Assembly: GCF_037392515.1 (NCBI RefSeq)
Contig: NC_090283.1
Coordinates: forward strand, 34,984,249-35,048,248
Length of the DNA stretch: 64,000 bases
Direction: 5' to 3'
Origin: Haliotis asinina
Lineage: Eukaryota; Mollusca; Gastropoda; Lepetellida; Haliotidae
The translations under genes and the position numbers were made by a program. Under the pieces are notes generated by a model. That model saw nothing but the letters and a program-made list of their open reading frames with translations. It did no database searches and had not been told where the DNA came from. Shown here piece by piece: positions 28,560 to 40,891 of this stretch (its first letter is position 1; each line of letters opens with the position of its first letter).

Positions 28560-28690
28560 AAGTTATTTTAAGTCACGTGTACACGGAGTTGTGTGAGGTA
28601 ACAACGGGCTGTAGTTACGTAAGTCACGTGTCCACAGAGTTATGCGAGACCACGATGAGTTGTAGTTACATAAGTCACGTGCACCAAAAC
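28560..28690. promoter_or_regulatory. Three GTCACGTG E-box repeats at 51-bp spacing
   Basis: A 51-bp unit repeated about 2.5 times carries GTCACGTG at 28572-28579, 28623-28630 and 28674-28681. The core CACGTG is a bHLH E-box, and GTCACGTG is the core of MITF/TFEB-type sites. Function is inferred only. Confidence 0.4.
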
Positions 28691-29435
28691 GCTTCGAATC
28701 CTTTAGAATAGCTTCAGAGGTCTGACATCGGGACACCGTGCAGCGAATGCATTTGTTTGTCTGTATGAAATTGTGTAGGCCGGAAAACGTAGCTTTCCCA
28801 GAAAGCAAATGCCGTCATGCCCGAGAAGGGATTGGCTGCCCAGGAAATTACCCCCCGAAAACCCCACTACCGACTTGCACCACTTGACACACACGTTAAT
28901 AACTATTGTGTAGACTCCTCAAGATGATGTCTGTGGTGTCTTCTAGAGCGAGAAAGAGCAAAACGGCTACGTCACACCCGTCTATAAAGTCTGTATGCAG
29001 GTGACTAGGCCATGAGGGGACACTTATTTCATATTGTTTTGTATGTCGTCTTTAATTTATGCAGGTGACTGCGGTTGTAAGGGCACACTTCATGCTGTTT
29101 TAGATGTCGTACTTATACAGTTGACAAGGGGTGTGAGTATGACACTTCTTTAAGTTTTTCCATGGAAGTCTGACGTCCTTGGTACTGTCTTGCGGTAATA
29201 CCTCGTGCTCGCAGTCTCACCCGTATTTATTTGTAAATGATATAAACTCTTTGTGATGTACCGAAAGGAAAAAAAATAAGTAACCAATGTTCACCGGATA
29301 TTCCATTTGAGGGTGATACTGATATAGATACAGTTATACTTACAACATGGACAAATGGCTTATTGTTTACGTCCTGGGAGCTTTCACAATACAAAAAAGA
29401 CAGACTACATTCCTTTTCCAAATTTAAACTCTCTC

Positions 29436-29512
29436 GTCACCCCCATCCCCACACCCACACCCACACCCACCCCCACCCCACACACACCCCACTCCCCCAC
29501 ACACACCCTAGT
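29436..29512. repeat. C-rich CCCACA/CCCCAC tract
   Basis: About 75 bp of CACCCACACCCAC-type sequence, low complexity. Confidence 0.9.
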
Positions 29513-29837
29513 GGTGGAATATACGTAGCAGTGACATTTCATGTTGTATTTTATAATTTCTTTTATTTATAATGTCAATAAAGAAACATACAAAAACATT
29601 TCTTGGTGTTATACAGTTTTGTGGCCAAAAGTATTGTTTTCTTCTGGGTAGGCCAGGTTAATCTGCATTTTCACGTGCATTTTATTTTGTGAATCTTTGC
29701 CCGAACGGAAGATTTTGATTGGTTGATTGGTTGATTGGTTGATTGGGGGATCTGCTTCAATAATGATCATACCTCGTGTCTCGTGGTTTTCTACGGAAGC
29801 CTATTAGGGCCACGCTCCGCTATTTTTCGGCATCTTG

Positions 29838-30003
29838 TATCTTGAAAATTCAACTTAGTATGTTGAAAATTCAACTTGTTATCTTGAAAACACAACACCC
29901 CATCTTGAAAATTCAACATCCTATCTTGAAAATTCAACATCCCATCTTGAAAATTCGACTTAGCATCTTGAAAATTCAACATCCCATCTTGAAAATTCAA
30001 CTT
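29838..30003 (+). repeat. 21-bp minisatellite, 8 copies
   Basis: Units of CTTGAAAATTCAACATCCCA plus one base, with CTTAGTA, CTTGTTA and CCCCA variants. It lies downstream of TNF gene 2. Frames of about 70 codons on both strands come from the repeat, since 21 is a multiple of 3. Confidence 0.92.
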
Positions 30004-30214
30004 GTGTAGTCGATGATGTAAGCTGGGGCATGTTCTGGTAAAGATGGAAGAGAAATAAAGTGTCTGTGATGTTATTCTGTCTTTACTATGCCCTGTACCT
30101 GTTTACTGGTTGCTCTGTGACGGCCGCAGTATACCGTGTGGTGAATCATAGGAATGTTTCATCGGACAATTTCCGCCCCAAACAGAAAAATAAAATAGTT
30201 TTTCTTTGCCAACA

Positions 30215-30220
30215 TTTATT
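30215..30220 (-). terminator. Probable polyadenylation signal of TNF gene 2
   Basis: AATAAA on the minus strand, about 195 nt beyond the stop codon of TNF gene 2. Confidence 0.5.
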
Positions 30221-30414
30221 GAGATTGACATGCTACTCCTTAACATATACATATGAACAATTGTCCACACGATAATAGTAAAAAGTACCTGGGTGGCTAT
30301 TGTCCAAGGCGGCTATTGTCCAGATGGTAATTGTCCTGCTCCCAAGGTACACATAAGTACACATACATAAGTATTGAGTACTGGTGGAAATAAATTCTCA
30401 CATCCGCACACACA

Positions 30415-33400
30415 TCACGGCTTCAGTCTATATAATCCAAACACGTTACTCCTCGTTCCACCCACACTGGCACCCGGTGTCACAGACACGGACAGGCTCG
30501 ATCCTTTTTTGAGGCGAAAAATCCCCTGTATTATTGAGTATGTTTGATCGCTCGTGTTCCCTCTGTTAGTCGCCAGTGTCGTTCCTTTATTCAAGATTCC
30601 ATGTGTATATACGGTGCTGGACGTGATATGGACATGGCTGTAAATATAGTAATAGCCTGTTGTGTTTACCATCAGATTGCTAGAATTGACCAGCCGAATT
30701 CCCAACAACAGGATATCCATTCCAACGGGCTCCCATGTCAAGTTATTGCCGGATGAGGGCCCTGTAATTCAGACATGCTTTTCTATGAGTATGTTTACAG
30801 TTCATTTGAATGTCTAATTTCTGTTACATCATAGCCGTAGACTCCTTTGCTGTTCTATCAGTATCTCACGAAATATAATGTTATAGTTATGTATTCGCGG
30901 TAAGGAAATCTCATTATTGCATAGGAAAACAGCTGCAGCTGTGGAAGAAGGGAAAGGTCAGTTCTTTCAACCTGTAACAGCCTTCCGCTGAGCTTATGGC
31001 CATGTTGTAACAGGGAATTAGTCTTTCAATTAAACACAATTATATTTCATTACGCTGACATAGCAGCGCAGTTTGCATGTATGCAATGAAAACGGAACTA
31101 ACAGTCTTCATAATAGAACAAAGTATAAACCCAACAATTCTTAAAGAGAGTATTACAAATACTTTCTTGTTACACATACTTAGATATCGGCAGTTGATTG
31201 AAATATTTAGAATTTAGAAATCTCTTACTAGTAAATTTACATGATTTTCAAAGAAAAGTACCCTACATTACTTTACTCACTTTAACATATTTCATTTAAG
31301 TATTAGAATCGTATAAAGAACGCCTACCGTTGAAATATGTGTGTGCAATCACCGGGTCCTTAGACTCACACGACGAGGGGATATTCTTTGGGTATTTCAC
31401 TGAAACATCATGCATGGCTTGTAAAAGTAAGGATCAAATATATACTACTATACCCATGAAATATTTGATGCAGGGTTGAGACGTGCACAAAAATAGACTC
31501 AATCACGTGCACATTCTCAGTAATTACATCATGTACATATGTACACATCAGCTGTACCTCCTCAGTACTTACAGTACTCAAACATCGCCTGCACATGTTG
31601 AGTACTTACAGTACTCAAACATCGCCTGCACATGCTGAGTGTTTACAGTACTCAAACATCGCCTGTACATGTTGAGTGCTTACAGTACTCAAACATCGCC
31701 TGCACATGTTGAGTGCTTACAGTACTCAAACATCGCCTGCACATGTTGAGTGCTTACAGTACTCAAACATCGCCTGCACATGCTGAGTGTTTACAGCACT
31801 CAAACATCGCCTGCACTTTCTCAGTAGTTCCAGCACTCAAACATCCTGCACATTCTCAGTAGTTGCAGCACTCAAACATCACTTGCACTTTCTCAGTAGT
31901 TCCAGCACTCAAACATCATCTGGACATTCTCCGTAGCTACACACTCAAACATCACCTGCACATTCTCAGTAGTTACAGTGCTCAAACATCTCCTGGACAT
32001 TCTCAATAGTTGCAGCACTCAAATATCATCTGGACTTTCTCAGTAGTTACACACTCAAACATCACCTGCACATGTCCTCCGGACAGGTGCACACCTCCAC
32101 ACACAAGGAAGTGAATGTCTTCCTTCACCTACCCCTCAGTTTGTTTTCTTCTTGCTTGATAAACTCTCTGGTGTACTGAAAGTATAGACGTTAACTTTGA
32201 AGAAAAGCCACGAAACCATTTTAGCGGTTTATACAATTTGTAAACATTGAATACACCACTACCGCATAGTTCACGTATATATATGTTTGCAGCAGGGCGT
32301 GGAGTCATCCAACAGATGCCATCTTTACCTTGTCAGCTTGTTGGCGGGGTCAACCGCTGTAGTCATGTGAACACTGCATCCGTATTTGAATCAGAAGGTC
32401 CGTGGTTCGAATCCGAGCACGGGACTCTCAAATATCTTTACCTCTACATACATATTACCACTACCAAATGGTTCACTTCTATATATATATACCACCACTG
32501 CCAGAGAGTTCACGTCTATATATATATACCACCACTGCCAGATAGTTTACGTGTATGTATATACTACCACTACCAAATGGTTTACGTGTATGTATATACT
32601 GTCACAGCCAGATGGTTCGTGTGTGTGTGTATATATTTACTGCTACTGCCAGATGGTTGACGTGTATGTATATACTTCTACTGTCAGATGGTTGACGTGT
32701 ATGTACATACTACCACTCTCAGATGGTTGACGTGTATGTACATACTACCACTGTCAGATGGTTGACGTGTATGTACATACTACCACTGTCAGATGGTTGA
32801 CGTTTATGTACATACTACCACTGTCAGATGGTTGACGTGTATGTATATACTACCACTGTCAGATGGTTGACGTGTATGTACATACTACCACTGTCAGATG
32901 GTTGACGTGTATGTACATACTACCACTGTCAGATGGTTGACGTGTATGTACATACTACCACTGTCAGATAGTTGACGTGTATGTACATACTACCACTGTC
33001 AGATGGTTGACGTGTATGTACATACTACCACTGTCAGATGGTTGACGTTCATGTACATACCACTGTCAGATGGTTAACGTGTACATACTACCACTCTCAG
33101 ATGGTTGACGTGTATGTACATACTACCACTGTCAGATGGTTGACGTGTATGTACATACTACCACTGTCAGATGGTTGACGTGTATGTACATACTACAACT
33201 GTCAGATAGTTGACGTGTATGTACATACTACCACTGTCAGATGGTTGACGTGTATGTACATACTACCACTGTCAGATGGTTGACGTTTATGTACATACCA
33301 CTGTCAGATGGTTGACGTGTACGTACTACCACTGTCAGATGGTTGACGTGTATGTACATACTACCACTGTCAGATGGTTGACGTGTATGTACATACTACC

Positions 33401-35745
33401 ACTGTCAGATGGTTGACGTGTATGTACATACTACAACTGTCAGATGGTTGACGTGTATGTACATACTACCACTGTCAGATGGTTGACGTGTACGTACATA
33501 CTACCACTGTCAGATGGTTGACGTGTATGTATATACTACCACTGTCAGATGGTTGACGTGTACGTACATACTACCACTGTCAGATGGTTGACGTGTATGT
33601 ACATACTACCACTGTCAGATGGTTGACGTGTACGTACATACTACAACTGTCAGATGGTTGACATGTATGTATATACTACCACTGTCAGATGGTTGACGTG
33701 TATGTATATACTACCACTGTCAGATGGTTGACGTGTATGTACATACTACCACTGTCAGATGGTTGACGTGTATGTACATACTACCACTGTCAGATAGTTG
33801 ACGTGTATGTACATACTGCCACTCTCAGATGGTTGACGTGTATGTACATACTACCACTGTCAGATGGTTGACGTGTATGTACATACCACTGTCAGATGGT
33901 TAACGTGTACATACTACCACTGTCAGATGGTTGACGTGTATGTACATACTACCACTGTCAGATGGTTGACGTGTATGTACATACTACCACTGTCAGATGG
34001 TTGACGTGTATGTACATACTACCACTGTCAGATGGTTGACGTGTATGTACATACTACCACTGTCAGATGGTTGACGTGTACGTACATACTACCACTGTCA
34101 GATGGTTGACGTGTATGTACATACTACCACTGTCAGATGGTTGACGTGTACGTACATACTACCACTGTCAGATGGTTGACGTGTATGTACATACTACCAC
34201 TGTCAGATGGTTGACGTGTACGTACATACTACAACTGTCAGATGGTTGACGTGTATGTATATACTACCACTGTCAGATGGTTGACGTGTATGTACATACT
34301 ACCACTGTCAGATGGTTGACGTGTATGTACATACTACCACTGTCAGATGGTTGACGTGTATGTACATACTACCACTGTCAGATAGTTGACGTGTATGTAC
34401 ATACTACCACTGTCAGATGGTTGACGTGTATGTACATACTACCACTGTCAGATGGTTGACGTGTATGTACATACTACCACTGTCAGATGGTTGACGTTTA
34501 TGTACATACCACTGTCAGATGGTTAACGTGTACATACTACCACTGTCAGATGGTTGACGTGTACGTACATACTACCACTGTCAGATGGTTGACGTGTATG
34601 TACATACTACCACTGTCAGATGGTTGACGTGTATGTACATACTACAACTGTCAGATGGTTGACGTGTATGTATATACTACCACTGTCAGATGGTTGACGT
34701 GTATGTACATACTACCACTGTCAGATGGTTGACGTGTATGTATATACTACTGCTGTCATGGTTGATGTCTATGTATATTACCACTACCAGATGGTTATTT
34801 TATACTAGTCCATGCCTTGTTACGATGTAAGTGAGTAACTAATCAATGTTTTGTTATGATGTTAGTGTGTAGCTAGCCCATGATTCGTTACAATGAGTCT
34901 ACGCTTCGTTTCAGTTTATGTGTATAACTAGTCCACATCCGTGTTACGAAGTACTTGTAAAACTAGCCCATGCATTGTTACAATGAGACCTCAGTTTATT
35001 AGGACGTAGGTGTAAAAACTAGTCTACGCCCTCTTCGATGTAAGTGTAAGTCCACAACCTTGTTACGCCGTTGGTGTAAATTAGTGCATGACTGTTACGA
35101 AGTATTTGTATCATTAATACATGCCTTGCTACGGTGTCAGTGTCCACATCCTAGCTGTCACTATGTTAAAATGCATCCACCCTGCCACAACGTCACTGTG
35201 AGGGTAATACTCACGTTGTCTACTAGTTTCAGCAGTTGATACACGTGTCTGAAGCAGCAGAACCCGGGGTTGTCATGAGATCTGATGTGACTGATGAGTG
35301 TTGGCCCTACTTTAGCGTATAAAGTCCCACACTTCACGCACAGTTGTAGCGTATTGGGATGTCCATCCTTCGGAAAATCATCATCGGTGTTCCACACAAG
35401 AAACCCAAACTTGGGATGTGTTACAAACAGAGCTATGACAACTAACACATTGCACACAGTCAAAACAAGGAAACACTTCTTGATCTTTTTGTAAAACTGC
35501 CTTAGTTCAACGATGTCGTTGGAGGACCGCCTCCTGTGGTGACCACGACTGTGTCTTGGACGACTGTGATGCCTATCTGCCTGTGGTGTGATGGCTCCAT
35601 GGGCCAGTCGGTAGGCTTGTCCTGTACTAGTGATGTCAGATGGTTGTACCAGCACTGAACGGCTGGAGGAGGTCGGCAGCAACGACTCATATGTGTTGGT
35701 ATCGGAGTCACTGCGACTGTCCTCTTCCTCGGCTAAATCTGACAT
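30415..35745 (-). CDS. TNF-superfamily ligand, gene 2 (complete, 4 coding exons)
   Basis: Type II TNF-family ligand. Minus-strand exons: 35745-35215, 32175-32133 (43 nt), 31399-31328 (72 nt) and 30761-30415. The phases are 0, 1, 1 and total length is 993 nt, 330 residues. The tail is acidic then His/Arg-rich (residues 55-74), the transmembrane segment is about 91-108 (CFLVLTVCNVLVVIALFV), followed by THPKFGFL and a stalk with LCVKCGTLYAKVG and GFCCFRHVYQLLKL. The TNF homology domain begins VIAHTYFNG, contains TGYYYIYSHVHI and ends NVFGLYRLKP. Several N-x-S/T sites lie in the domain. Intron 1 holds a 35-bp array over 2 kb long and intron 2 a 37-bp array. An AATAAA on the minus strand at 30215-30220 is a likely polyadenylation signal. 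Confidence 0.9.
31328..31399 (-). CDS. 72-nt exon starting the TNF homology domain of gene 2
   Basis: The minus strand shows GATGTTTCAG before and GTAGGC after. In the phase set by the previous exon it encodes KYPKNIPSSCESKDPVIAHT and YFN. VIAHTYF matches the AHL-type first strand of TNF domains. It corresponds to the 108-nt exon 3 of gene 3. Confidence 0.85.
31555..32075 (-). repeat. 37-bp minisatellite in intron 2 of TNF gene 2
   Basis: About 14 units. The first seven (31565-31800) are near identical (AGTACTCAAACATCGCCTGC core) and the rest drift. In the sense of the gene each early unit reads ACTGTAAG(T/C)ACTC, a close match to a 5' splice site. Confidence 0.9.
32133..32175 (-). CDS. 43-nt stalk micro-exon of TNF gene 2
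   Basis: The minus strand shows ACTTTCAG before and GTAGGT after. It reads YTREFIKQEENKLR plus one base. The length, 1 more than a multiple of 3, is what links the phase-0 end of exon 1 to the phase-1 start of exon 3. Confidence 0.82.
32380..32430 (+). other. tRNA-like B-box remnant
   Basis: GTGGTTCGAATCCGAGCACG contains a perfect B-box (GGTTCGAATCC) with flanking complementary bases. The upstream part does not fold as a tRNA, so this is probably a SINE or pseudo-tRNA remnant, not a working gene. Confidence 0.35.
32440..34770. repeat. Large 35-bp minisatellite in intron 1 of TNF gene 2 (about 62 copies)
   Basis: Unit CTACCACTGTCAGATGGTTG + ACGTGTATGTACATA. The first 200 bp are diverged; from about 32640 units are highly uniform. 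A shortened unit lacking part of TATGTACATAC recurs near 33058, 33298, 33888 and 34508. Adjacent shared variants (TACGTACA, TACAACTG) show a higher-order pattern. Nearly every unit has TTGACGTG. Confidence 0.95.
34790..35160. other. Intron sequence, degenerate GTTACGATG-type repeat
   Basis: Loose repeats of CATGCCTTGTTACGATGTAA and ACTAGTCC at roughly 50-bp intervals. No exon signal was found on the minus strand. Confidence 0.5.
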
Positions 35746-36280
35746 AGTGGGTCGCCAACACGTGCACTAAGGTTCTGAGTGACTTCGCGTGTTGTAACCG
35801 GTGTAGATACTCACTACTCTCCACACATCATGTTCTTGCTACAGTACTTGGTACTTATTTACGCCTTGACTATCGGATGATAACGTATGGTGTGCTCCAT
35901 GTCGTTACGGAAGATCAGCATGCCATGCTGATGACGCCGGGCCATTAGCGTTACTTTCAATTTCCGTCTCGAGGGCAAATAGTGCAGATGACTGTTCTCC
36001 GGATATGGTTTGGATGAAAAGTTGAAAAACAAGTGAGAATTATGTTGTGTAACACGTTTAGATTTCTTAAAACACTGAATTAAACTTTACATATCTGTAA
36101 CCACGAACACAAAGTCAGCTGATGTAAACTACGCACGCGGTAATAGGCAAACCCGTGATAATTCTGTGTGTATTTGAAACACGTTTTCAGTTTCCTGGTT
36201 ATGACCTGGTCGAGTTCGGTGGCTGCTACATGTTGCAACATAGGAGATTGCGATAAATGTTGTTAAATACATACGATCTC
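35746..36280. other. Upstream region of TNF gene 2
   Basis: The promoter and 5' UTR of gene 2 (minus strand) should lie here. No core promoter motif could be supported. Confidence 0.35.
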
Positions 36281-36284
36281 TAGA

Positions 36285-36935
36285 TAGTATCACATCGGAT
36301 GGTCACTAGATATTGTCATATTGGATGGTCACTAGATATTGTCATATTGGATGATCACTAGGTATTGTCAATATCTTCATATTGAATAATCACTAGATAC
36401 CGTCGTATCGAATCGTCACTAGACACTTTCATATTGGTCGGTGACAAAATATCGTCATATTGGATAATCATTATATAATGCCATATTGGAATGTCACACT
36501 GGATGGAAACTAGAAACTGTCATGTTTGATTATCACTTTAAATTGTCATATTGGATGATCACTAGATGCTGTCACATCGGATGATCTTTAGATATTGTCA
36601 TATTGGAAATTTGATGGTCACTAGATATTGTCATATTGGATGGTTAATAAGTATCGTCATATTTGATAATCACTAAATGTCGTCATACTGGATAGACACT
36701 ACTTTCATATCGGATTGTAGCTAGATATTGTCATATTGGATGGCCACAAGATACTTTCATATCGGATTGTAAGTAGATATTGTCCTATTGGATGGCCACT
36801 AGATATTGTCATATTGGATGGCCACTAGATATTGTCACACTGTTTGGACACTGGAAATGGTCATATTTGATGGACACTAGAAATGGTCGTTTTCGATGGT
36901 CACTAAATATTGTCAAATTGAATGATCACTTGATG
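36285..36935. repeat. Diverged repeat, about 26-bp unit, TNF gene 2 upstream
   Basis: About 25 irregular units of CACTAGATATTGTCATATTG + GATGGT. The divergence suggests an older array than its neighbours. Confidence 0.85.
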
Positions 36936-37599
36936 ACCAGTTTGGTATAGTGTGGCCATAACGGAGACGTTTGAACATAAGTAATAGAATTATGAAGTCA
37001 TGAACGTGCTTAATTGTTTTGTGTCGTGAGCATAACCCTTAAAAATAGAGGTGGCTTTAACTAAATGGTGCGTCACTGTAGTTTAGGAAAATACGCTTGT
37101 GTTTGATACAACCTTCAGGGGAGTTTGTTGTCTTTACTCGGAAGTACGCATTAAATGCAATGAGGAATTTCCTGTATCTCTGATCGTGTTAAATCCAGTT
37201 TGGGGTTAAATAAATCATCAATAAATCATGATCGATTCATCATAGAAATGCCAAATATGACGATGTTTCCAGCTGTCATTAGATTCAAGTATTGCCCAGA
37301 CACATGAAAGTCAGTGTTATGCTGGTAACTTGTTATGGCATATATGTTTACCAAGTACCACCCACAATGACATTTTCCCCGTGTGCAGTGATTGCTTCCG
37401 GATGATCGGGAATATTTGTAACGACTATTATGACATTTTCTAATTATGCAAAATTAACTCCGCTGGTCTAAAGCAATGAATGCACTTGTTCAGAAAGCCA
37501 ATATCTAAAACCTACAGTACAAGTTAAAGTATATTTCTCCTACTGTTTTGCTTAAGATATTTGACACACAGACTAAACTAATTTTACTTTCTTCCAGTC
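36936..37599. other. Intergenic stretch, nothing recognised
   Basis: Ordinary AT-rich sequence between the array and the LINE; no coding or repeat signal seen. Confidence 0.4.
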
Positions 37600-38415
37600 A
37601 GTGATGGGGGTTGACCAAAATTGAATATTTTGGACTTTTTCACATTACATTTTGTAAATATGTTTCAGGTGTTGGGTATTATGTCTCAATTGATGCTGCA
37701 CTGGGTGAATGTGATAGACATGGTCTGTTTATTGATTATCATAAACGATGTGTTACATTTTGGATAAATTTGTTAACAATGCCAACTGTTAGATATCCAA
37801 AACAATGTAAATCATTAGATGGATGTGTAGCCTGGGCATCAATGGTTAATCACTTACTATTTCGCTATGTTTTAAGTTAAGTGTGGATCACACATGAAGT
37901 GGGTGATAAGATATGTTTTTCAGTACCTTTGTACAGACTGTAATCAACAACACTGGTACTCTACTAGTAGAATATTGGGAATTCAAGTAAATTATGTAAT
38001 TATAAGGAATTTACATCTTTATTGTCAATTGAATATGACAATAAAGAAAGTAAGAAAGTATACAGAAGATTTTTATGTTTATTGTGTATAGGTGAGCTCC
38101 CTTTAATGGTTAATATTGGTAGACGGCACGGCATTCTCCGCCGTATAGAACATGTACATTTTGTGTTGTTAGGCTGTATAGAATGTCCACTGTATGATCA
38201 GATCTCAGATCAAAAATATATACCAAGATATTATTGTAATCTACCCACAATGTTTAAGTTTAAAACTCTTCTAACATGCAATAAGATTTTGTTAAACGTT
38301 TAGTTAGGAAGATATATGTTTCAGAAACCCCCACCTGTCATTATGATTTTTTTTCTGTATTATCTTGTAGATGGGCCTTTGGTCTTTATACCGAATAAAG
38401 AACTGAACTGAATTG
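37600..38415 (+). mobile_element. LINE 3' fragment, plus orientation
   Basis: A 5'-truncated non-LTR retrotransposon. Frames at 37611-37880 and 38022-38303 give protein parts such as AALGECDRHGLFIDYHKRCV and RRFLCLLCIGELPLM with stops between, so it is dead. The 3' end TTTATACCGAATAAAGAACT runs into an AACTGAACTGAA tail, typical of LINEs that end in short tandem repeats. The 3' end matches the minus-strand copy at 22990. Confidence 0.72.
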
Positions 38416-38654
38416 AACTTTGCTCGACTGAATAGTTACTCATTAATATAACCTGATATATTTGGGATCACATTGTATTTTAGCAAGTTTCTACTTTTTC
38501 GGTGCAAGGTCAATCCGGAACCCTCTCTCTTAAATCGCCAGTATACAGCAGTTTAACACTCAACAAAACTGGAAGTCGGACCGCTACTAGTTAATTATAT
38601 AAGCCGTTAAGACCATATACTTCTTGTACCCCTTTGTTAGTGAAGGTCCGTATG

Positions 38655-38765
38655 GCAGCCTTGAGATTATAACAATCTCATGTCACGCCGAACATCCGGG
38701 ATTGTTATGCTGAAAGCGACGTAACACTATAATCAATCACTCGCTCACTTATTCACTCACCTAAC
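38655..38765 (-). mobile_element. SINE fragment, reverse orientation
   Basis: The reverse complement shows AGTGAGCGAGTGATTGATTA, TGTTACGTCGCTTTCAGCAT and ATCCCGGATGTTCGGCGTGA, a diverged copy of the second gastropod SINE type (with GGCGTGACG). Confidence 0.6.
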
Positions 38766-40567
38766 AATCATAAATCAGTCACAGTGGTCCAATGTTGTCT
38801 GTGTCATATGTATACACCAACCATACCTACACATCTACATCTAGACTAACACATAAAAAGCTAGAATCTGAACTTGAACTCCCAGATATCAGATGTGCTA
38901 CACACGGACACTTTCTAATAAATCATTCATGTATTCATATTCATTAACATACCCACTGGTGATACAACACACACTATACACCCTATGGTAGGGAAGAATT
39001 TGTTCTATCATGTAACTGGAAATGGAGAGCACTGTCGTTAATGTGATCGTTTATTCCCTCAACAGTATGTAAACAGGACAGCACAGTCACGTCTCTAAAG
39101 GCCCCACATCACACCTTCTCTAAAAATAAATAATGCATGTCTTTCAATAATGCTATCTGCCCTCACGGAAGATACCATTATTCATTCCAAACAAAGTTTA
39201 GATTACAATATTATAATTAAATTCAAAAGTTCGAATGAATTAATGCAATGTCCCCTAACCGCCGAACATTATTTCAAGCGAACCCATAGAGTTATGTCCC
39301 TCGGAGCGCTCTTTACGACTATCCTACGCAAAAGATGTGATTGACAGCTGTCCGGCAAACACCGTCTGCGACAGTTTCGATGCACAGAGCAATTGCTTAC
39401 ATTTCTTCAGACAAGTCCGCTTCAGACAAATCGTAGAGGGATAATATGTCTTTTACTGCACCAGACTCATGTCACGTCTGTGAGAGGAGTAGGTTTATCA
39501 CGTCTGTGACTGGAACAGGTTTATGAAAGGACTTCGTGAATGACAGGTTCCACGGGGAAACAGATACCTGGTTTCCACCATTTCGTATATAATCTGAAAC
39601 CAGTGAATATCTTCAGTCCTTATCGTTGGGAGATGTGGGTTATTCATAAATGGTAGCAGTCAAATTTCCCTAGCTGCATTAATATGAACTATTATTACAG
39701 TATTGTCTATCTAGGAATATTCATTTTGCTCAGAAACATTACTTCTTAATAACCTTTATAAGAAGAATATAATACCAATGTTAACAAAACCTATGCATTT
39801 ATAGCATATACTTAATCATTTTAAATGAATCAGGGCATTTTGACTACCCCAGGGACAGTTTGTAGCTCTGGCAATTTGACTGGTACCCTTGTGAAGTGCA
39901 CGGAGATGGGTGGATGTCTCTGCCGTTTGTAACATTGTAAACAATACAGTGTTAACGGTAAACTCTTAATTCTTTTAATACGAAATGCGTCAATGTACCG
40001 TACGTACACTCTCAGATTACTTGATAATGAATAGGGACAGAGTGTCAACTTTTAGGTTCAGTTTCATCTTCCCTGTCATAATATTAGAACATCACATGAC
40101 TCAGCAACCTGACAAACTCATGATGAATTAAACATTAACAACCTACCATGCGCTAACATGTGTAGTTTATGCAACACAATGCAAGAGAGAGGGAGGGAGG
40201 GAGAGAGAGAGAGAGAGAGATAACAATGTCTCCTTTCTCAAAGAGCATATTCCCTACTTTCTCTTGACGTGAATGAGTTGTAACCACCTCTCTCACCACG
40301 CTGCATTAAACCACGGCCCAAATGGTGTGCTGGTAAGAGATATACTTAATACGCGGGTAGGATAATAGACCGAGAACAATACCAGTCAGAATAAATCATA
40401 CAGAAATACCTTTTCCTACGTTCTCTTATGATCGTCCGTTACATCTGTTGACAGCAGCAGATGGAACAGGATTCAGTTTTATGTCCCCAATCCACAGGCA
40501 CATGAAACATCTGGTGGAATATGATATGTCAACACAAATACAATGTCAGTTTAGGATACCTTTTTTC
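38766..40567. other. Intergenic stretch between TNF genes 2 and 3
   Basis: No gene was recognised. It contains a (GA)n run at 40188-40221. Short frames have no recognisable similarity. Confidence 0.4.
40188..40221. repeat. (GA)n/(GGGA)n microsatellite
   Basis: GAGAGAGGGAGGGAGGGAGA followed by pure GA. Confidence 0.95.
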
Positions 40568-40573
40568 TTTATT
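40568..40573 (-). terminator. Possible polyadenylation signal of TNF gene 3
   Basis: AATAAA on the minus strand about 320 nt past the stop of TNF gene 3. No downstream element was checked. Confidence 0.4.
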
Positions 40574-40891
40574 CGAGGCAATGGCATGTTCGTATATATT
40601 TAAAACATGGTAAAACACAATGCCTGTGAGAAGTTGAGCAAAACACATCTTAACCATGACAGAGGCAACCAATATATACACATTCACATCCAAAAGTCCC
40701 GGTGTATCAACATTGTTCCTCTACACCCTAAAGTCAGACATCTGTGCGAAGCTATTAGGCGCGTTCCTTGCAATATCGACTTGCATGGATATATCTATTG
40801 CCGGCAATTGTAGCGTGTTTGTAAAAGCCCAAACATTATAGTTGTAGTTGTGAACGTACGTGACATTCATGTTCTGACTAGTTTGGCAGGT

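Noticed and set aside
32386-32430. Possible tRNA gene because of GGTTCGAATCC
   Set aside because: Only the B-box half is tRNA-like; no A-box, anticodon stem or acceptor stem could be drawn.
31555-34770. CRISPR-like look of regular repeats
   Set aside because: The repeats are contiguous without unique spacers and the DNA is eukaryotic; these are minisatellites.
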